Assembly (NCBI RefSeq): GCF_008329525.1
Contig: NZ_NPKQ01000001.1
Location: 930,001 to 994,000 of the forward strand
Length of the DNA stretch: 64,000 nt
Direction of reading: 5' to 3'
Origin: Tardiphaga sp. P9-11
Lineage (GTDB): Bacteria; Pseudomonadota; Alphaproteobacteria; Rhizobiales; Xanthobacteraceae
Each line of letters begins with the position of its first letter. Position 1 is the stretch's first letter. A program made the position numbers and the translations under genes. The notes beneath the pieces were generated by a model, which was not told the origin of the DNA, did not search any database, and saw only the letters and a program-made list of their open reading frames with translations. Shown here one piece after another: positions 43,187 to 52,144 of this stretch.

Positions 43187-43567
43187 TTACTGGCAGATGT
43201 GTCGTCGGCCATCTTCGCCGCGGAACCAGGTTCCGGGCTGGCAAACGAAGCCCATGCGCTGCGCGTAGGAATCGCGCGGGACGCCATTGTATCCATCATA
43301 GGAATTGTAGCTGTTCCGGAACGGAGCAATTGCGATGGCCCCGGCCGTACCCACTGCCGCACCTGCCACCCCCACCGCACCGCCAACCACGCCTGCCGCT
43401 ACGTCACCTGGCCAGAAGCCCGAATCACGATAGCCGTTATCGACTGTGCTCGCTTGATACTCCTGCGTGGCCTGCGCGCGGCGATTCATCGGATCCTTTG
43501 CCATCACCGGCGCGGCCATCAAACCAGAGGCCATGGCAACGGCAGCAAGAAGTTTCATCTTTGTCAT
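43187..43567 (-). CDS. Small exported Gly/Ala-rich protein
   Basis: A 126-residue protein with a signal peptide (MKLLAAVAMASGLMAAPVMA) and a central Gly/Ala/Val-rich hydrophobic stretch (AAGVVGGAVGVAGAAVGTAG) that could span or insert in a membrane. The C-terminal 45 residues are Tyr/Asn-rich (NSYNSYDGYNG) and end with FVCQPGTWFRGEDGRRHICQ, giving two Cys. Such proteins are frequent in this group but have no assigned function. ATG 43567 has GGAGA in front. Confidence 0.78.
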   Translation of the reverse strand: MTKMKLLAAVAMASGLMAAPVMAKDPMNRRAQATQEYQASTVDNGYRDSGFWPGDVAAGVVGGAVGVAGAAVGTAGAIAIAPFRNSYNSYDGYNGVPRDSYAQRMGFVCQPGTWFRGEDGRRHICQ

Positions 43568-43763
43568 GCGGGATTCTCCATCCTTATTGTGACAACCAGC
43601 CAACGATGGGCGCTACGAGACGTTCCGCAATAGATGTCCGGGCCTTTCAAAGGAACGTGACGTCAGCTCCAGACCCGTCCTGTATGAACCATCAACGGGT
43701 AGCGATGATCAAACGGCTCTGGTATGGAACTGTCCATGCCCGGTATTCATGACCCGGGATAGC

Positions 43764-43839
43764 GGTCCCGTAGCTCAGCCGGATAGAGCGACGGTTTCCT
43801 AAACCGTAGGTCGCATGTTCGAGTCATGCCGGGATCGCC
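43764..43839 (+). tRNA. tRNA-Arg (anticodon CCT)
   Basis: A complete cloverleaf of 76 bases with the 3' CCA encoded. The acceptor stem GGTCCCG pairs with CGGGATC (one G-U), the anticodon arm ACGGT-TTCCTAA-ACCGT carries CCT at 43798-43800, and the T-arm GCATG-TTCGAGT-CATGC is canonical. The gene reads codon AGG. tRNA-Arg(CCT) is a known preferred site for integrated elements, but no integrase is seen beside it here. Confidence 0.96.
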
Positions 43840-43898
43840 AGCTTTCTTCTCCTGTTTGTCTGAAATGGCCCTTTCGCGACGACCTCAGGTCCTCGGCG

Positions 43899-46628
43899 TC
43901 AGGCGACGGCGGCGTCGCGTTGCCGAAGCATGGCCCGGATCTCGTGCGACGGCCTGGCAGCGCTGAACAGGAAGCCCTGCATCTGGGTGCAACCCAGCAC
44001 ACGCAACGCGTCGAGTTGATCGGTCGTTTCGACGCCTTCCGCCGTGGTCATCATGTTGCGCGCGGCAGCGATGGTCACGACCGCCTGCACGATTGACGAA
44101 GATCCGTCCGGAGCCAAGATGTCCCGGATGAAACTGCGGTCAATCTTGACCTTGTCGAACGGGAAACGCTGCAGATAACTGAGCGACGAATAGCCGGTGC
44201 CGAAGTCGTCAAGCGCGATACGCACGCCGATGCCGCGAAGCTGATGGAGGATGGCAAGTGCAGCCTCGTCGTCGCGAATCAGCACTGTTTCCGTGACTTC
44301 AAGCTCTAGCCGGTGCGCTGGCAAATTCGCTGTCACAAGGGCTCGCGTGACGTTCAGTGCCAGAGTCTGCGACGTAAATTGAACTGGCGAGACATTGACG
44401 GCGAGCTTGATCGGTAAGGGCCATGAAGCGGCTTCCATGCACGCTGTCCGGAGCACCCATTCGCCGAGTTCGGTAATCAGGCCGGTTTCTTCGGCGACGG
44501 GAATAAATTCCGCCGGCGAAATCATGCCGCGAAGCGGATGCCGCCAGCGTAGCAGCGCTTCGCAGCCGCTGATCTCGTTACTGGCGATATCGATAACTGG
44601 TTGATAATGAACCTCGAGCCCGCCTTCGCTGAACGCCTTGCGCAAGTCCTGCTCCAGTGCGCGGCGTGCGCGTGCGTCCTCATCCATGGCGGGTTCGAAG
44701 AAGCGAAAGGTGCGCCGTCCGGCGGCCTTGGCGCTATACATTGCAAGGTCGGCATGTCTCAGCAATTCGTCGAGATCGGAGCCGTCATCGGGGGCTACAG
44801 CGATTCCGATGCTGGCATCGGTCGTGATCTGGTGGCCAAGGCATTCATAGGGCTGCCGGATGGCGTCGTAGAGCGGCACCACCAGATGGGTGACATCGCT
44901 GCGGCGGGCAATTCCCGTATGCACGATGGCGAATTCGTCGCCGCCAAGTCGCGCGACAAAGCCCGCATTACCGACACAGCTGCGCAGCCGCGTGGCCACG
45001 ATTTTCAGCAGTTCGTCGCCGATCGCATGACCGAGCGTGTCATTGACGCTCTTGAACTCATCGATATCGATATAGAGAATCGCAAATCGCGCGCCGTCAT
45101 GCAGCGTTGCGATTTCCGCTTCGAGGCGCTCACGGAACATCACCCGATTGGGGAGATCTGTCAGAGCATCGTAATGCGCAAGATGGGCGATGCGCTCTTC
45201 CGAACGTTTGCGATCAGTGATGTCCTCGAGCGTCGAGGCCCAACCGCCGTCCCCCGATCTCTGAACGAGGATCTGGATCGAACGACCATCCGGCGTGGTC
45301 AGTAGCGTATCGTGGACAGGGCCTTCAGCAACGCTTCGCAAGAACGACGTGCAGTATTCGTCGACATCGCCGATGAAGGTTCCGTTGTCCTTGCGATGCT
45401 GGATGAGGTCGCGGAAATAGCAGCCTGGCTTCACTATCTTGTCGGATAGTCCGAACATGTCGATGAAGCGCTGATTGCAGACGACCAGCCGGCCATAGGC
45501 ATCGAACAACAGCAGGCCCTGCGTCATATTGTTGATTGCAGTATCGAGATGTTTCGATTTTTGCGCCAGCATCCGTTCGGCCGAGCGGTGCTGGCGGTTC
45601 AGCTGCCGGACGATCAGGAACAGCGTCGCCAGGATCACCAATGCGGCAAGTGTCGCACCGATGATTTGATATTTGGTCTGCTCGCGCCAGTCATGCAGGG
45701 CCGCGGGCATGCTGGTGGTCGCGACGATCATCACGGGAGCCGCCGCGAGGCGCCTTGCAGAGCCCAATTCGTCTTCCCCGTCGATGGGGCTGATATAGTG
45801 CCCCGTCGAGGTTCCGCCCGTCGACCAGAGGTCCTTGAAGACTGAGCTGTTGCTGAGGTTCTGGCCAATAACGGTCTCGTTCTGCGGATAGCGAGCAAGC
45901 ACGGTGCCGTTGCGGTGGATCATCAAGATCTTGGCGTTTTTTTCGAGCGCGAGGGATGCGAAGAAGCTCTCGAAGTGAACCGGCTCGACGCCGCGGCTGA
46001 TGATGCCCATGAATTCGCCATGGCGTCCGATCAGCTTGCGCGAAAACACGGCGGTCCATGCACCAGTCACCCTGCTGATGACGGGTTCGGCCAATACGAT
46101 CGCGGGCCCGTTGTCGGCCTGCAGCGTCTGGAAATGCTGACGGTCGGCAATGTCGATGGCAGGCACCGGCCAGGTTTCCGACGAGTTGAGCAGCTTGCCT
46201 TCGGAATCGAACAGGTTGATGCCGCCGACATAGGGCAGGCTGCTGAGCTTGGTGCGTAGCATGCGGTGGACGTCGATCCCCGACATCAGATGCTGATAGG
46301 CGGCGCTGTTCTGGATGTTGGCCGACTTCATATAGGTGATGACGTCGTTCTGGATGCCCTGCAGGTCTCCGAACTGCTGGTCGAAGTGTCGTGCGACCAG
46401 CAGAACCGTGTTTTCCAGTTCGCGCTTCTTGCTCTCGATGGCGCGGTCTCTGAAATGGACGGTGATGTAGGCCGTGCCGATGGCGATGGCGGTAATCAGC
46501 AGGCAGCCGCACAGGATGAGGCCTTGGATCGGCCCGCCTTGAAATCGGAAACGGCGCAGCGCGGCGAAGCCAGCAAGGCCGCCAGCGTCATCAGACCGTT
46601 CCCCCGACTTTGCGTCGTTTTGCCCCAT
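43899..46628 (-). CDS. Membrane-bound PAS-GGDEF-EAL protein, paralogue of 8315-11062
   Basis: A 909-residue protein with the same domain order as the gene at 8315: a first membrane span (residues 36-56), a dCache-like periplasmic sensor (VARHFDQQFGDLQGIQNDV and onward), a second span (about 325-345), PAS, GGDEF and EAL. GGDEF is intact, as are EALLRW and DDFGTGYSS. However, the RxxD inhibition site found in the paralogue is not present; the corresponding residues read VGNA, so the cyclase should escape product inhibition. It lies beside tRNA-Arg and has no linked signalling gene. Confidence 0.92.
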   Translation of the reverse strand: MGQNDAKSGERSDDAGGLAGFAALRRFRFQGGPIQGLILCGCLLITAIAIGTAYITVHFRDRAIESKKRELENTVLLVARHFDQQFGDLQGIQNDVITYMKSANIQNSAAYQHLMSGIDVHRMLRTKLSSLPYVGGINLFDSEGKLLNSSETWPVPAIDIADRQHFQTLQADNGPAIVLAEPVISRVTGAWTAVFSRKLIGRHGEFMGIISRGVEPVHFESFFASLALEKNAKILMIHRNGTVLARYPQNETVIGQNLSNSSVFKDLWSTGGTSTGHYISPIDGEDELGSARRLAAAPVMIVATTSMPAALHDWREQTKYQIIGATLAALVILATLFLIVRQLNRQHRSAERMLAQKSKHLDTAINNMTQGLLLFDAYGRLVVCNQRFIDMFGLSDKIVKPGCYFRDLIQHRKDNGTFIGDVDEYCTSFLRSVAEGPVHDTLLTTPDGRSIQILVQRSGDGGWASTLEDITDRKRSEERIAHLAHYDALTDLPNRVMFRERLEAEIATLHDGARFAILYIDIDEFKSVNDTLGHAIGDELLKIVATRLRSCVGNAGFVARLGGDEFAIVHTGIARRSDVTHLVVPLYDAIRQPYECLGHQITTDASIGIAVAPDDGSDLDELLRHADLAMYSAKAAGRRTFRFFEPAMDEDARARRALEQDLRKAFSEGGLEVHYQPVIDIASNEISGCEALLRWRHPLRGMISPAEFIPVAEETGLITELGEWVLRTACMEAASWPLPIKLAVNVSPVQFTSQTLALNVTRALVTANLPAHRLELEVTETVLIRDDEAALAILHQLRGIGVRIALDDFGTGYSSLSYLQRFPFDKVKIDRSFIRDILAPDGSSSIVQAVVTIAAARNMMTTAEGVETTDQLDALRVLGCTQMQGFLFSAARPSHEIRAMLRQRDAAVA

Positions 46629-46733
46629 GTGTAGTTTTGTACCGTGGGACCGCCAACACGCCGTTACGAACTTGGGTGAACGATGCGTTAAGACGCTAGG
46701 TGATCGCGACGATTTCGATGTAGCTCCGGCGGC

Positions 46734-47483
46734 CTATCCCGCTGCCGAACCGTTGACGATATCGGCCTGTTCGCCGCGCTCGATCAGCGATTTGACCAGC
46801 GAGGATTTCACGCCGGAGACGTGTTCGCGCATAAGGATTTCGGCACGCCAGGGCTCGCGGGCCATAATGGCCTCGTAGATCCGGTGATGATCGTCGTGGC
46901 GGCGGCGCACGTCGCGATGCTCGAAGGCCACGATGTTGCGGCTCGATGACATCGGCACGTGGTGGCAGATCCGGATCATCTCCGCCAGCATGCGGTTACG
47001 GGCGGCGCCCAGCAGGGTGTCGTGGAAGTCGCCGTTGATGCCGCGATAGATGGTGAGATCGCCTTCCGCGAACTCACCGCGCGCGAGCAGTTTATCGCCG
47101 GCGACAAGGCTTTCCTCGATGATGGCGCGCTCCTCGGCGCTCAGTCCACGTTCGGCGGCGAAGCGTGCGGCCACACCTTCCAGCGATGCGCGAATTTCAT
47201 AAGCATCGACGATAGCGGAGAGTGGGAATTCACGGACGGTGAAGCCGCGATTGGGCGCGTAGTCGAGCAGGCCTTCACCGGCCAGTGCCTGCAGGGCGGC
47301 TCGGACGGGGGTCCGAGAGACCTCCAACGTCTTGCTGAAGCGGACCTCGTTGATCCGTTCGCCTGCGCTGACCGTGCCACCCAGAATGGCGTCGCGGATC
47401 TGGTCCGTCACCGACAGCGACCGGTTGGCGACGCGGCCGGGGCCAGCAGCTTCAGGCAGCGGCGAGAGGGATGAGTCGGGCAT
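46734..47483 (-). CDS. GntR family transcriptional regulator (FCD domain)
   Basis: A 249-residue repressor-type regulator. The N-terminal winged HTH is visible (VTDQIRDAILGGTVSAGERI, EVSRTPVRAALQALAGEGLL), and the rest is an all-helical FCD ligand domain with the expected metal-binding Asp/His residues (for example NGDFHDTLL and HDDHHRIYEAI). Members usually repress a divergent catabolic operon and are released by a pathway metabolite. The start at 47483 follows GGAG. Its divergent neighbour is the first gene of the large hydrolase/ABC operon, so it is the likely local controller. Confidence 0.92.
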   Translation of the reverse strand: MPDSSLSPLPEAAGPGRVANRSLSVTDQIRDAILGGTVSAGERINEVRFSKTLEVSRTPVRAALQALAGEGLLDYAPNRGFTVREFPLSAIVDAYEIRASLEGVAARFAAERGLSAEERAIIEESLVAGDKLLARGEFAEGDLTIYRGINGDFHDTLLGAARNRMLAEMIRICHHVPMSSSRNIVAFEHRDVRRRHDDHHRIYEAIMAREPWRAEILMREHVSGVKSSLVKSLIERGEQADIVNGSAAG

Positions 47484-47500
47484 CGGTGGTGCTCCGCAGC

Positions 47501-47641
47501 AAAGTGAATACAATTAAATCCGAGTGTGGCGGGTCTTTGCTACTCAGCATACCAAAAAACATGATTTAGCTGCATAAATATCGCGCATAAAGGCGAGGCA
47601 GTTCGCGGAAATGATGAGCATCGGAAAAAGTGTATGTAATT
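47501..47641. promoter_or_regulatory. Divergent control region with candidate GntR operators
   Basis: Similar boxes AAAGTGAATACAATT (47501-47515) and AAAGTGTATGTAATT (47627-47641) match in 12 of 15 bases. Between them is a perfect short inverted repeat ATTTA-GCTGCA-TAAAT (47564-47579). The A/T-rich spacing and the location between a GntR gene and its presumed target operon make them candidate operators; no binding is proven. Confidence 0.5.
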
Positions 47642-47710
47642 CTGATTGACTCGTGACCTGAACCCGCAATGATGCGGTCACGTTCACAAGAAGCAAGCGG
47701 TACGCGTCTC

Positions 47711-48952
47711 ATGGCGGCAGGGAAGTCGATCGGCGAAAACGCCATCGAGGAGATCACGGCGGATCGTACCCCGCACTATGAGCCGTTTGGCTGGCATCAC
47801 TGGCCGGAGCATCCCTGGCTTGCCTATCAATTCCGCCGCGGTCTCGGTGAGACCCAGGAGGGCGGCGGTAGCGTGTCCGAGGTGATGTTGGCCGGTTCGC
47901 GGATGATCCCGGGCGACCTCGAAAGCTGGCATAAAGAGTGGATGGTGATCGCGGATGCCAACTGGCAGCGCGGCCTTTCCGAAGAGAAGCTCGGCCATAT
48001 CCGCACGGCGATGAACTGCTTCCTGCGGGCCGCCGACTACTACCGCCAGGCAGAATTCCATCTCGAGCCGACCGACCCGCGGCGGCTGCCGACCTTCGAG
48101 AAGATGGAGGCCTGCTCGCACAAGTTCATTTCCTATCTCAATCCGCCCGGCGAAGTGGTCGAAATCCCTTATGAGCCGGACAAGCCGATTTGCGGCTACT
48201 TCATCCGTGCGCCATTTGCGGGCGACGAGCTGCCGGTACTGATCTGCATGGGCGGTCTCGACTCCATCAAGGACGAGATGTGGTTCATGCAGGCCCATGG
48301 CTGCCTGCAGCGCGGCATCTCGGTGCTGATGGTGGATCTGCCCGGGCAGGGCGGTACCTTGCGCCGCCACGGTCTTGCGACCCGCGCCGATACCGAAGTG
48401 CCGGTCGGCAAATGTATCGATTGGCTGGAAAAGCGCGCCGATGTCGATAGCTCCCGCATCGCGGTCTGCGGTTCCAGCATGGGCGGCTACTACGCCGCGC
48501 GCGCCGGTTGCTACGAGCATCGCCTCGCGGCGGTGATCTCGCACGGTGCCGTCTGGTCCGTCCACGACATGTGGGGTCAGAAGGGCGACGACTTCGGTCT
48601 GGCGATGCATATCCGCTGGGTGTTCGGCGCCAAGACCATGAAGGAAGCCCATGAGCTGATGAAGCCCTTTACGCTGAAGGGCCATCTCGAGCACATGACG
48701 TGTCCCTATCTGGTGCTGCATGGCGGTCACGACGTGCTCACGGTGACCGCAGCACGCTCGACCTATGACCACGCGATTGCCAATGGTGTCGATGCGACAC
48801 TGCGCGTGCTTGAGCCGGATGAGACTGGCGCCGAACATTGTCAGCACGATAATCCGACGATTGGTCAGGAAGTGCTTGCCGACTGGCTCGCCGATAAATT
48901 CAAGATCGATCAGCGCGCGCTGCTGAAGACCTCATTCAATCCGCTGGTGTGA
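47711..48952 (+). CDS. Alpha/beta hydrolase (2,6-dihydroxypseudooxynicotine hydrolase-like)
   Basis: A 413-residue alpha/beta-hydrolase with a helical N-terminal domain (about 1-150, WQRGLSEEKLGHIRTAMNCF, YYRQAEFHLEPTDPRR) and a C-terminal catalytic domain. The nucleophile elbow is CGSSMGGYYA, the acid is likely in LHGGHDVLT, and the His in EHCQHDN. The layout matches the family that includes 2,6-dihydroxypseudooxynicotine hydrolase, which cleaves a C-C bond in nicotine catabolism, and related dienelactone-type hydrolases. It is the first gene of the operon controlled by the divergent GntR gene; the next gene begins 2 bases after its stop. Confidence 0.85.
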   Translation: MAAGKSIGENAIEEITADRTPHYEPFGWHHWPEHPWLAYQFRRGLGETQEGGGSVSEVMLAGSRMIPGDLESWHKEWMVIADANWQRGLSEEKLGHIRTAMNCFLRAADYYRQAEFHLEPTDPRRLPTFEKMEACSHKFISYLNPPGEVVEIPYEPDKPICGYFIRAPFAGDELPVLICMGGLDSIKDEMWFMQAHGCLQRGISVLMVDLPGQGGTLRRHGLATRADTEVPVGKCIDWLEKRADVDSSRIAVCGSSMGGYYAARAGCYEHRLAAVISHGAVWSVHDMWGQKGDDFGLAMHIRWVFGAKTMKEAHELMKPFTLKGHLEHMTCPYLVLHGGHDVLTVTAARSTYDHAIANGVDATLRVLEPDETGAEHCQHDNPTIGQEVLADWLADKFKIDQRALLKTSFNPLV

Positions 48953-48954
48953 TC

Positions 48955-49599
48955 ATGAATCTCGGTGTCAATCCAATCAAGGCGGCCGTCGTTGCGATCG
49001 ACCTGCATCGCGGTCATCTCGACATGTCGGTGGCGACTATGCCGACGACGCCGGATGTCGCGAAACAGGTCATTGCCTCCAACAAGCGGTTGTTTGACTG
49101 GTGCCGTAGTGTCGGCATCCCCGTGATCCATCAGGTCACATCCTATCGCGACGAAGAAGAAATCCGCGCGAACCCGTTCTGGCGGACCCGCGCCGAGGAT
49201 CCAAAAGCGACGCGCAAGAATGTGATGCGGCATAACATCATGGGCGGCCCCGGCTGCACCGTGATGCCGGAGCTGCTGGACCCCAGCGATTTCATCGTCA
49301 ACACGAAGAAGCGCTACGATTGCTTCTTGGGCACCGATCTCGATTTCGTGTTGCGTTCGCACGGCGTCAATACGTTGCTCATCACCGGCGTGAACACCAA
49401 CTCCTGCGTATTGGCGACGACGACGGCTGCCAATGTGCGGGACTATTCGGTGATTGTCGTCGAGGACTGCGTCGACAGCATGGACGGGCCAGAGTTGCAT
49501 GCCGCAGGCCTCGCCTGCATCCGCACCGCCTTCGGTTTCGTGATGGATACCGATGCGGTAATGCAGCTCGATGGCCTCAAGGGCGCACGCGCCGCATGA
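48955..49599 (+). CDS. Isochorismatase-family cysteine hydrolase
   Basis: A 214-residue enzyme of the isochorismatase/nicotinamidase fold that usually hydrolyses amides or N-carbamoyl compounds. The triad is visible: Asp in VVAIDLHRGH, Lys in NTKKRYDCF, and Cys in VNTNSCVLATTTAANVRDY. Relatives include maleamate amidase, N-carbamoylsarcosine amidase and ureidoacrylate amidohydrolase. ATG 48955 is chosen over the upstream GTG 48949. It fits an amide- or ureide-degrading step of the operon. Confidence 0.88.
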   Translation: MNLGVNPIKAAVVAIDLHRGHLDMSVATMPTTPDVAKQVIASNKRLFDWCRSVGIPVIHQVTSYRDEEEIRANPFWRTRAEDPKATRKNVMRHNIMGGPGCTVMPELLDPSDFIVNTKKRYDCFLGTDLDFVLRSHGVNTLLITGVNTNSCVLATTTAANVRDYSVIVVEDCVDSMDGPELHAAGLACIRTAFGFVMDTDAVMQLDGLKGARAA

Positions 49600-49636
49600 T
49601 CTCCCACAATCCCCCACTTTCGAAGGGCATCCAGCC

Positions 49637-50521
49637 ATGACCGGTCCCATGCAGCCGCGCGAGCGTTGCGACTATTCCGCCATCGTCGATCGTCCCAAGC
49701 TGAAACTGCCGGGCAATGCCCGCATGATCGTCTGGACCATCGTCAATCTCGAGGTCTGGGATATTGCCAAGCCGATGGCGCGTCAGGTGCTGCCAGCGCC
49801 AACCGGCATTCCGCTGCTGCCCGATGTCGCCAATTGGGGCTGGCACGAATACGGCATGCGTGTCGGTGTCTGGCGCTTCTTCGATCTCTACAAAAAGCTC
49901 GGCATCAAGCCGACGCTGTCGATCAACGCGCGTGTTTGCGAGGATTATCCGCGCGTGGCCCAGCAGGCGAAGGACGCTGGCTGGGAGTTCATGGGCCATG
50001 CCTATGAGCAGGGGCCCATCCACAAGGAGGCCGACCAGAAAGCGATGATCAACCGCTCGATGGATGTGATCGAGAACTTCACCGGCAAGCGTCCGGTGGG
50101 CTGGCTCGGGCCAGGCTTGACGCAGACGCTGGAGACCCCGGAACTCCTCGCCGAAGCCGGCGTGAAGTATATCGGTGACTGGGTCTATGACGACGAGCCG
50201 ACGGTGATCCGCACCGAAAAGGGGCCGCTCACCACGCTGCCTTACACGGTGGAGATGAACGATATTCCGATGATGATGGTGCAGCATCACGAGAGCACAC
50301 AGCTCCTGAACCGCGCCAAGGACCAGTTCGATCGCCTCTATGCCGAAAGCGCCGAGCGGCCGAAGATCATGTCGATCGCGATCCATCCGTATATTTCGGG
50401 GCAGCCGTTCCGCATCAAATATCTCGAAGCGATCTATGATTATGTGAACCAATTCGAAGGCGTGGTGCATTGGAACGGTGCCCAAATCCTCGACTGGTAC
50501 AATACCCAGGTGACCAAGTGA
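49637..50521 (+). CDS. PuuE-type polysaccharide deacetylase family protein, copy 1
   Basis: A 294-residue NodB-fold hydrolase of the PuuE (allantoinase) group, not a sugar deacetylase proper. The usual TFDD metal motif is replaced by VNLEVWD, while the group's NWGWHEYGMRVGVWR (about residues 65-80) and GWLGPGLTQTLETPELL are present. Relatives open cyclic amides such as allantoin. The gene has a same-length paralogue at 51241-52125 on the other side of the FAH gene. GAAGGG precedes ATG 49637. The stop overlaps the next GTG by 4 bases. Confidence 0.88.
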   Translation: MTGPMQPRERCDYSAIVDRPKLKLPGNARMIVWTIVNLEVWDIAKPMARQVLPAPTGIPLLPDVANWGWHEYGMRVGVWRFFDLYKKLGIKPTLSINARVCEDYPRVAQQAKDAGWEFMGHAYEQGPIHKEADQKAMINRSMDVIENFTGKRPVGWLGPGLTQTLETPELLAEAGVKYIGDWVYDDEPTVIRTEKGPLTTLPYTVEMNDIPMMMVQHHESTQLLNRAKDQFDRLYAESAERPKIMSIAIHPYISGQPFRIKYLEAIYDYVNQFEGVVHWNGAQILDWYNTQVTK

Positions 50522-51225
50522 GCGTGACGTCCCAGCAGATGCTTCCTGCCATCCCCATCACCGGCGTTCCGGTTGTAGGCGGCGGCTTTTTCCCCGTCCG
50601 CCGCGTCTATTGCGTCGGCCGCAACTATCTCGACCACATCCGCGAGATGAAGGAAGCCGACGAGCGCGATCCGCCGTTCTTCTTCCAGAAGCCGCGCGAT
50701 AGCGTGGTGCCAGATGGCGCGCGCGTGCCTTATCCGGCTTTCACCGAAGACTTCCAGTTCGAGGTTGAGCTGGTGCTGGCGATCGGACGCGGCGGCCGCG
50801 ATATCGCGGTGGAGGATGCGCTCGATCATGTCTGGGGCTATGCTGTCGGCATAGACCTGACTCGCCGCGACCGCCAGCGCGATGCCCGCGACATGCGGCT
50901 GCCTTGGGAAATGGGCAAGAGCTTCGATGCGTCGGCGCCATGCGGCGAAATTGCGCCGGCACGTGATGCCCGGCATTTCAACAATTGCGCGATCACCTTG
51001 TCGGTCAACGGCGTCGAGAAGCAGCGCGGCGATATCGGCCAAATGATCTGGAGCGTGCCGGAGATCGTAGCGCAGCTGTCGAAGCAGATGAGGCTTGAGC
51101 CGGGCGATCTCATCTATACGGGCACGCCTGCCGGCGTGGGCCCCGTCGTTCCGGGCGACGTCATCGACGCGCGGATCGAAGGTCTGCCGTCGCTGGGCAT
51201 CACCATTGTCGAGGCGCAAGACTAA
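50518..51225 (+). CDS. Fumarylacetoacetate hydrolase (FAH) family protein
   Basis: A 235-residue FAH-fold enzyme that cleaves C-C bonds next to carbonyls or decarboxylates, using a divalent metal. The metal site is visible as FEVELVLAIG and GYAVGIDLTRRDRQ. RRVYCVGRNYLDHI near the start and YTGTPAGVGPV near the end are typical of the fumarylpyruvate/acylpyruvate hydrolase branch. The start is GTG 50518, overlapping the preceding stop by 4 bases. It sits between the two PuuE-type genes, so it probably acts on the ring-opened product. Confidence 0.9.
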   Translation: MSVTSQQMLPAIPITGVPVVGGGFFPVRRVYCVGRNYLDHIREMKEADERDPPFFFQKPRDSVVPDGARVPYPAFTEDFQFEVELVLAIGRGGRDIAVEDALDHVWGYAVGIDLTRRDRQRDARDMRLPWEMGKSFDASAPCGEIAPARDARHFNNCAITLSVNGVEKQRGDIGQMIWSVPEIVAQLSKQMRLEPGDLIYTGTPAGVGPVVPGDVIDARIEGLPSLGITIVEAQD

Positions 51226-51240
51226 GGATTGGGTCTGATC

Positions 51241-52125
51241 ATGTTGCCGACTGAACGCATTTCCTACTCGCCGATCGACGCTCGCCCGCCGCTGAAGCTG
51301 CCGAATGGCAAGCGCATGGCCGTGTGGATCATCGTCAATGTCGAGGAATGGGACGCCAAGCAGCCGATGCCGCGCACGGTGCTGACGCCGCCGGCCGGCG
51401 GCTCGCCGTCGCCGGATGTTCCGAACTGGGCCTGGCACGAATACGGCAATCGCGTAGGCTTCTGGCGCATGCTGAAAGTGTTCGACGACTACAAGATTCC
51501 GGCGGCGTTGGCGATCAACGGTGCGGCGTTGGCGGCCTATCCGCCTATCGTTGAGGCGGCGAAGACGCGTAACTGGGAGTTCATGGGGCACGGCTTTACC
51601 CAGCGCAACATGCAAAAGGTCGAGAACGAGCGCGAGGATATCCGCAAGACTGCGGACGTGATCGAGAAGGCCACCGGCAAGCGACCGCGAGGCTGGCTCG
51701 GGCCGGGTCTGACCGAGACCTGGGAAACGCCGGATCTGCTGAAACAGGAAGGCTATGACTACGTCGCCGACTGGGTGCTCGACGACCAGCCCGTATGGCT
51801 CAAGACCACGACGACGCCGATCGTGAATGTGCCCTATACGCAGGAGTGTAACGACGTCGCGATGATGCTGATCCAGCATCACAAGGCGTCGGAATATTAC
51901 GACCGGGCAATCGACCAGTTTGAGCAGATTTACGAAGATTCAGAACAATCGGCCCGGGTCATGGCACTGGTTGTGCATCCGTACATCATGGGCGCACCGC
52001 ATCGCCTGAAGCACTTCCGCCGGATCTTCGAGACTATCCAGAAGAAATCCGACGTAGCCTTCATGACCGGCGAACAGATTCTCGATTGGTATCTTTCGGT
52101 CGGGCCGAAGGCGCCAGAAGCATAG
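51241..52125 (+). CDS. PuuE-type polysaccharide deacetylase family protein, copy 2
   Basis: A 294-residue homologue of the gene at 49637, with the same motifs in the same places (VNVEEWD instead of TFDD, NWAWHEYGNRVGFWR, GWLGPGLTETWETPDLL) but clearly diverged in between. The equal length and local position point to an old tandem duplication with the FAH gene in between. They may form a heteromer or act on different intermediates. ATG 51241 is preferred to TTG 51229. Confidence 0.88.
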   Translation: MLPTERISYSPIDARPPLKLPNGKRMAVWIIVNVEEWDAKQPMPRTVLTPPAGGSPSPDVPNWAWHEYGNRVGFWRMLKVFDDYKIPAALAINGAALAAYPPIVEAAKTRNWEFMGHGFTQRNMQKVENEREDIRKTADVIEKATGKRPRGWLGPGLTETWETPDLLKQEGYDYVADWVLDDQPVWLKTTTTPIVNVPYTQECNDVAMMLIQHHKASEYYDRAIDQFEQIYEDSEQSARVMALVVHPYIMGAPHRLKHFRRIFETIQKKSDVAFMTGEQILDWYLSVGPKAPEA

Positions 52126-52144
52126 ATCAGGCAAGCAGCAGGGC

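Noticed and set aside
43764-43839. tRNA-Arg(CCT) as the attachment site of an integrated island
   Set aside because: No integrase gene and no repeat of the tRNA 3' end was seen in the window.
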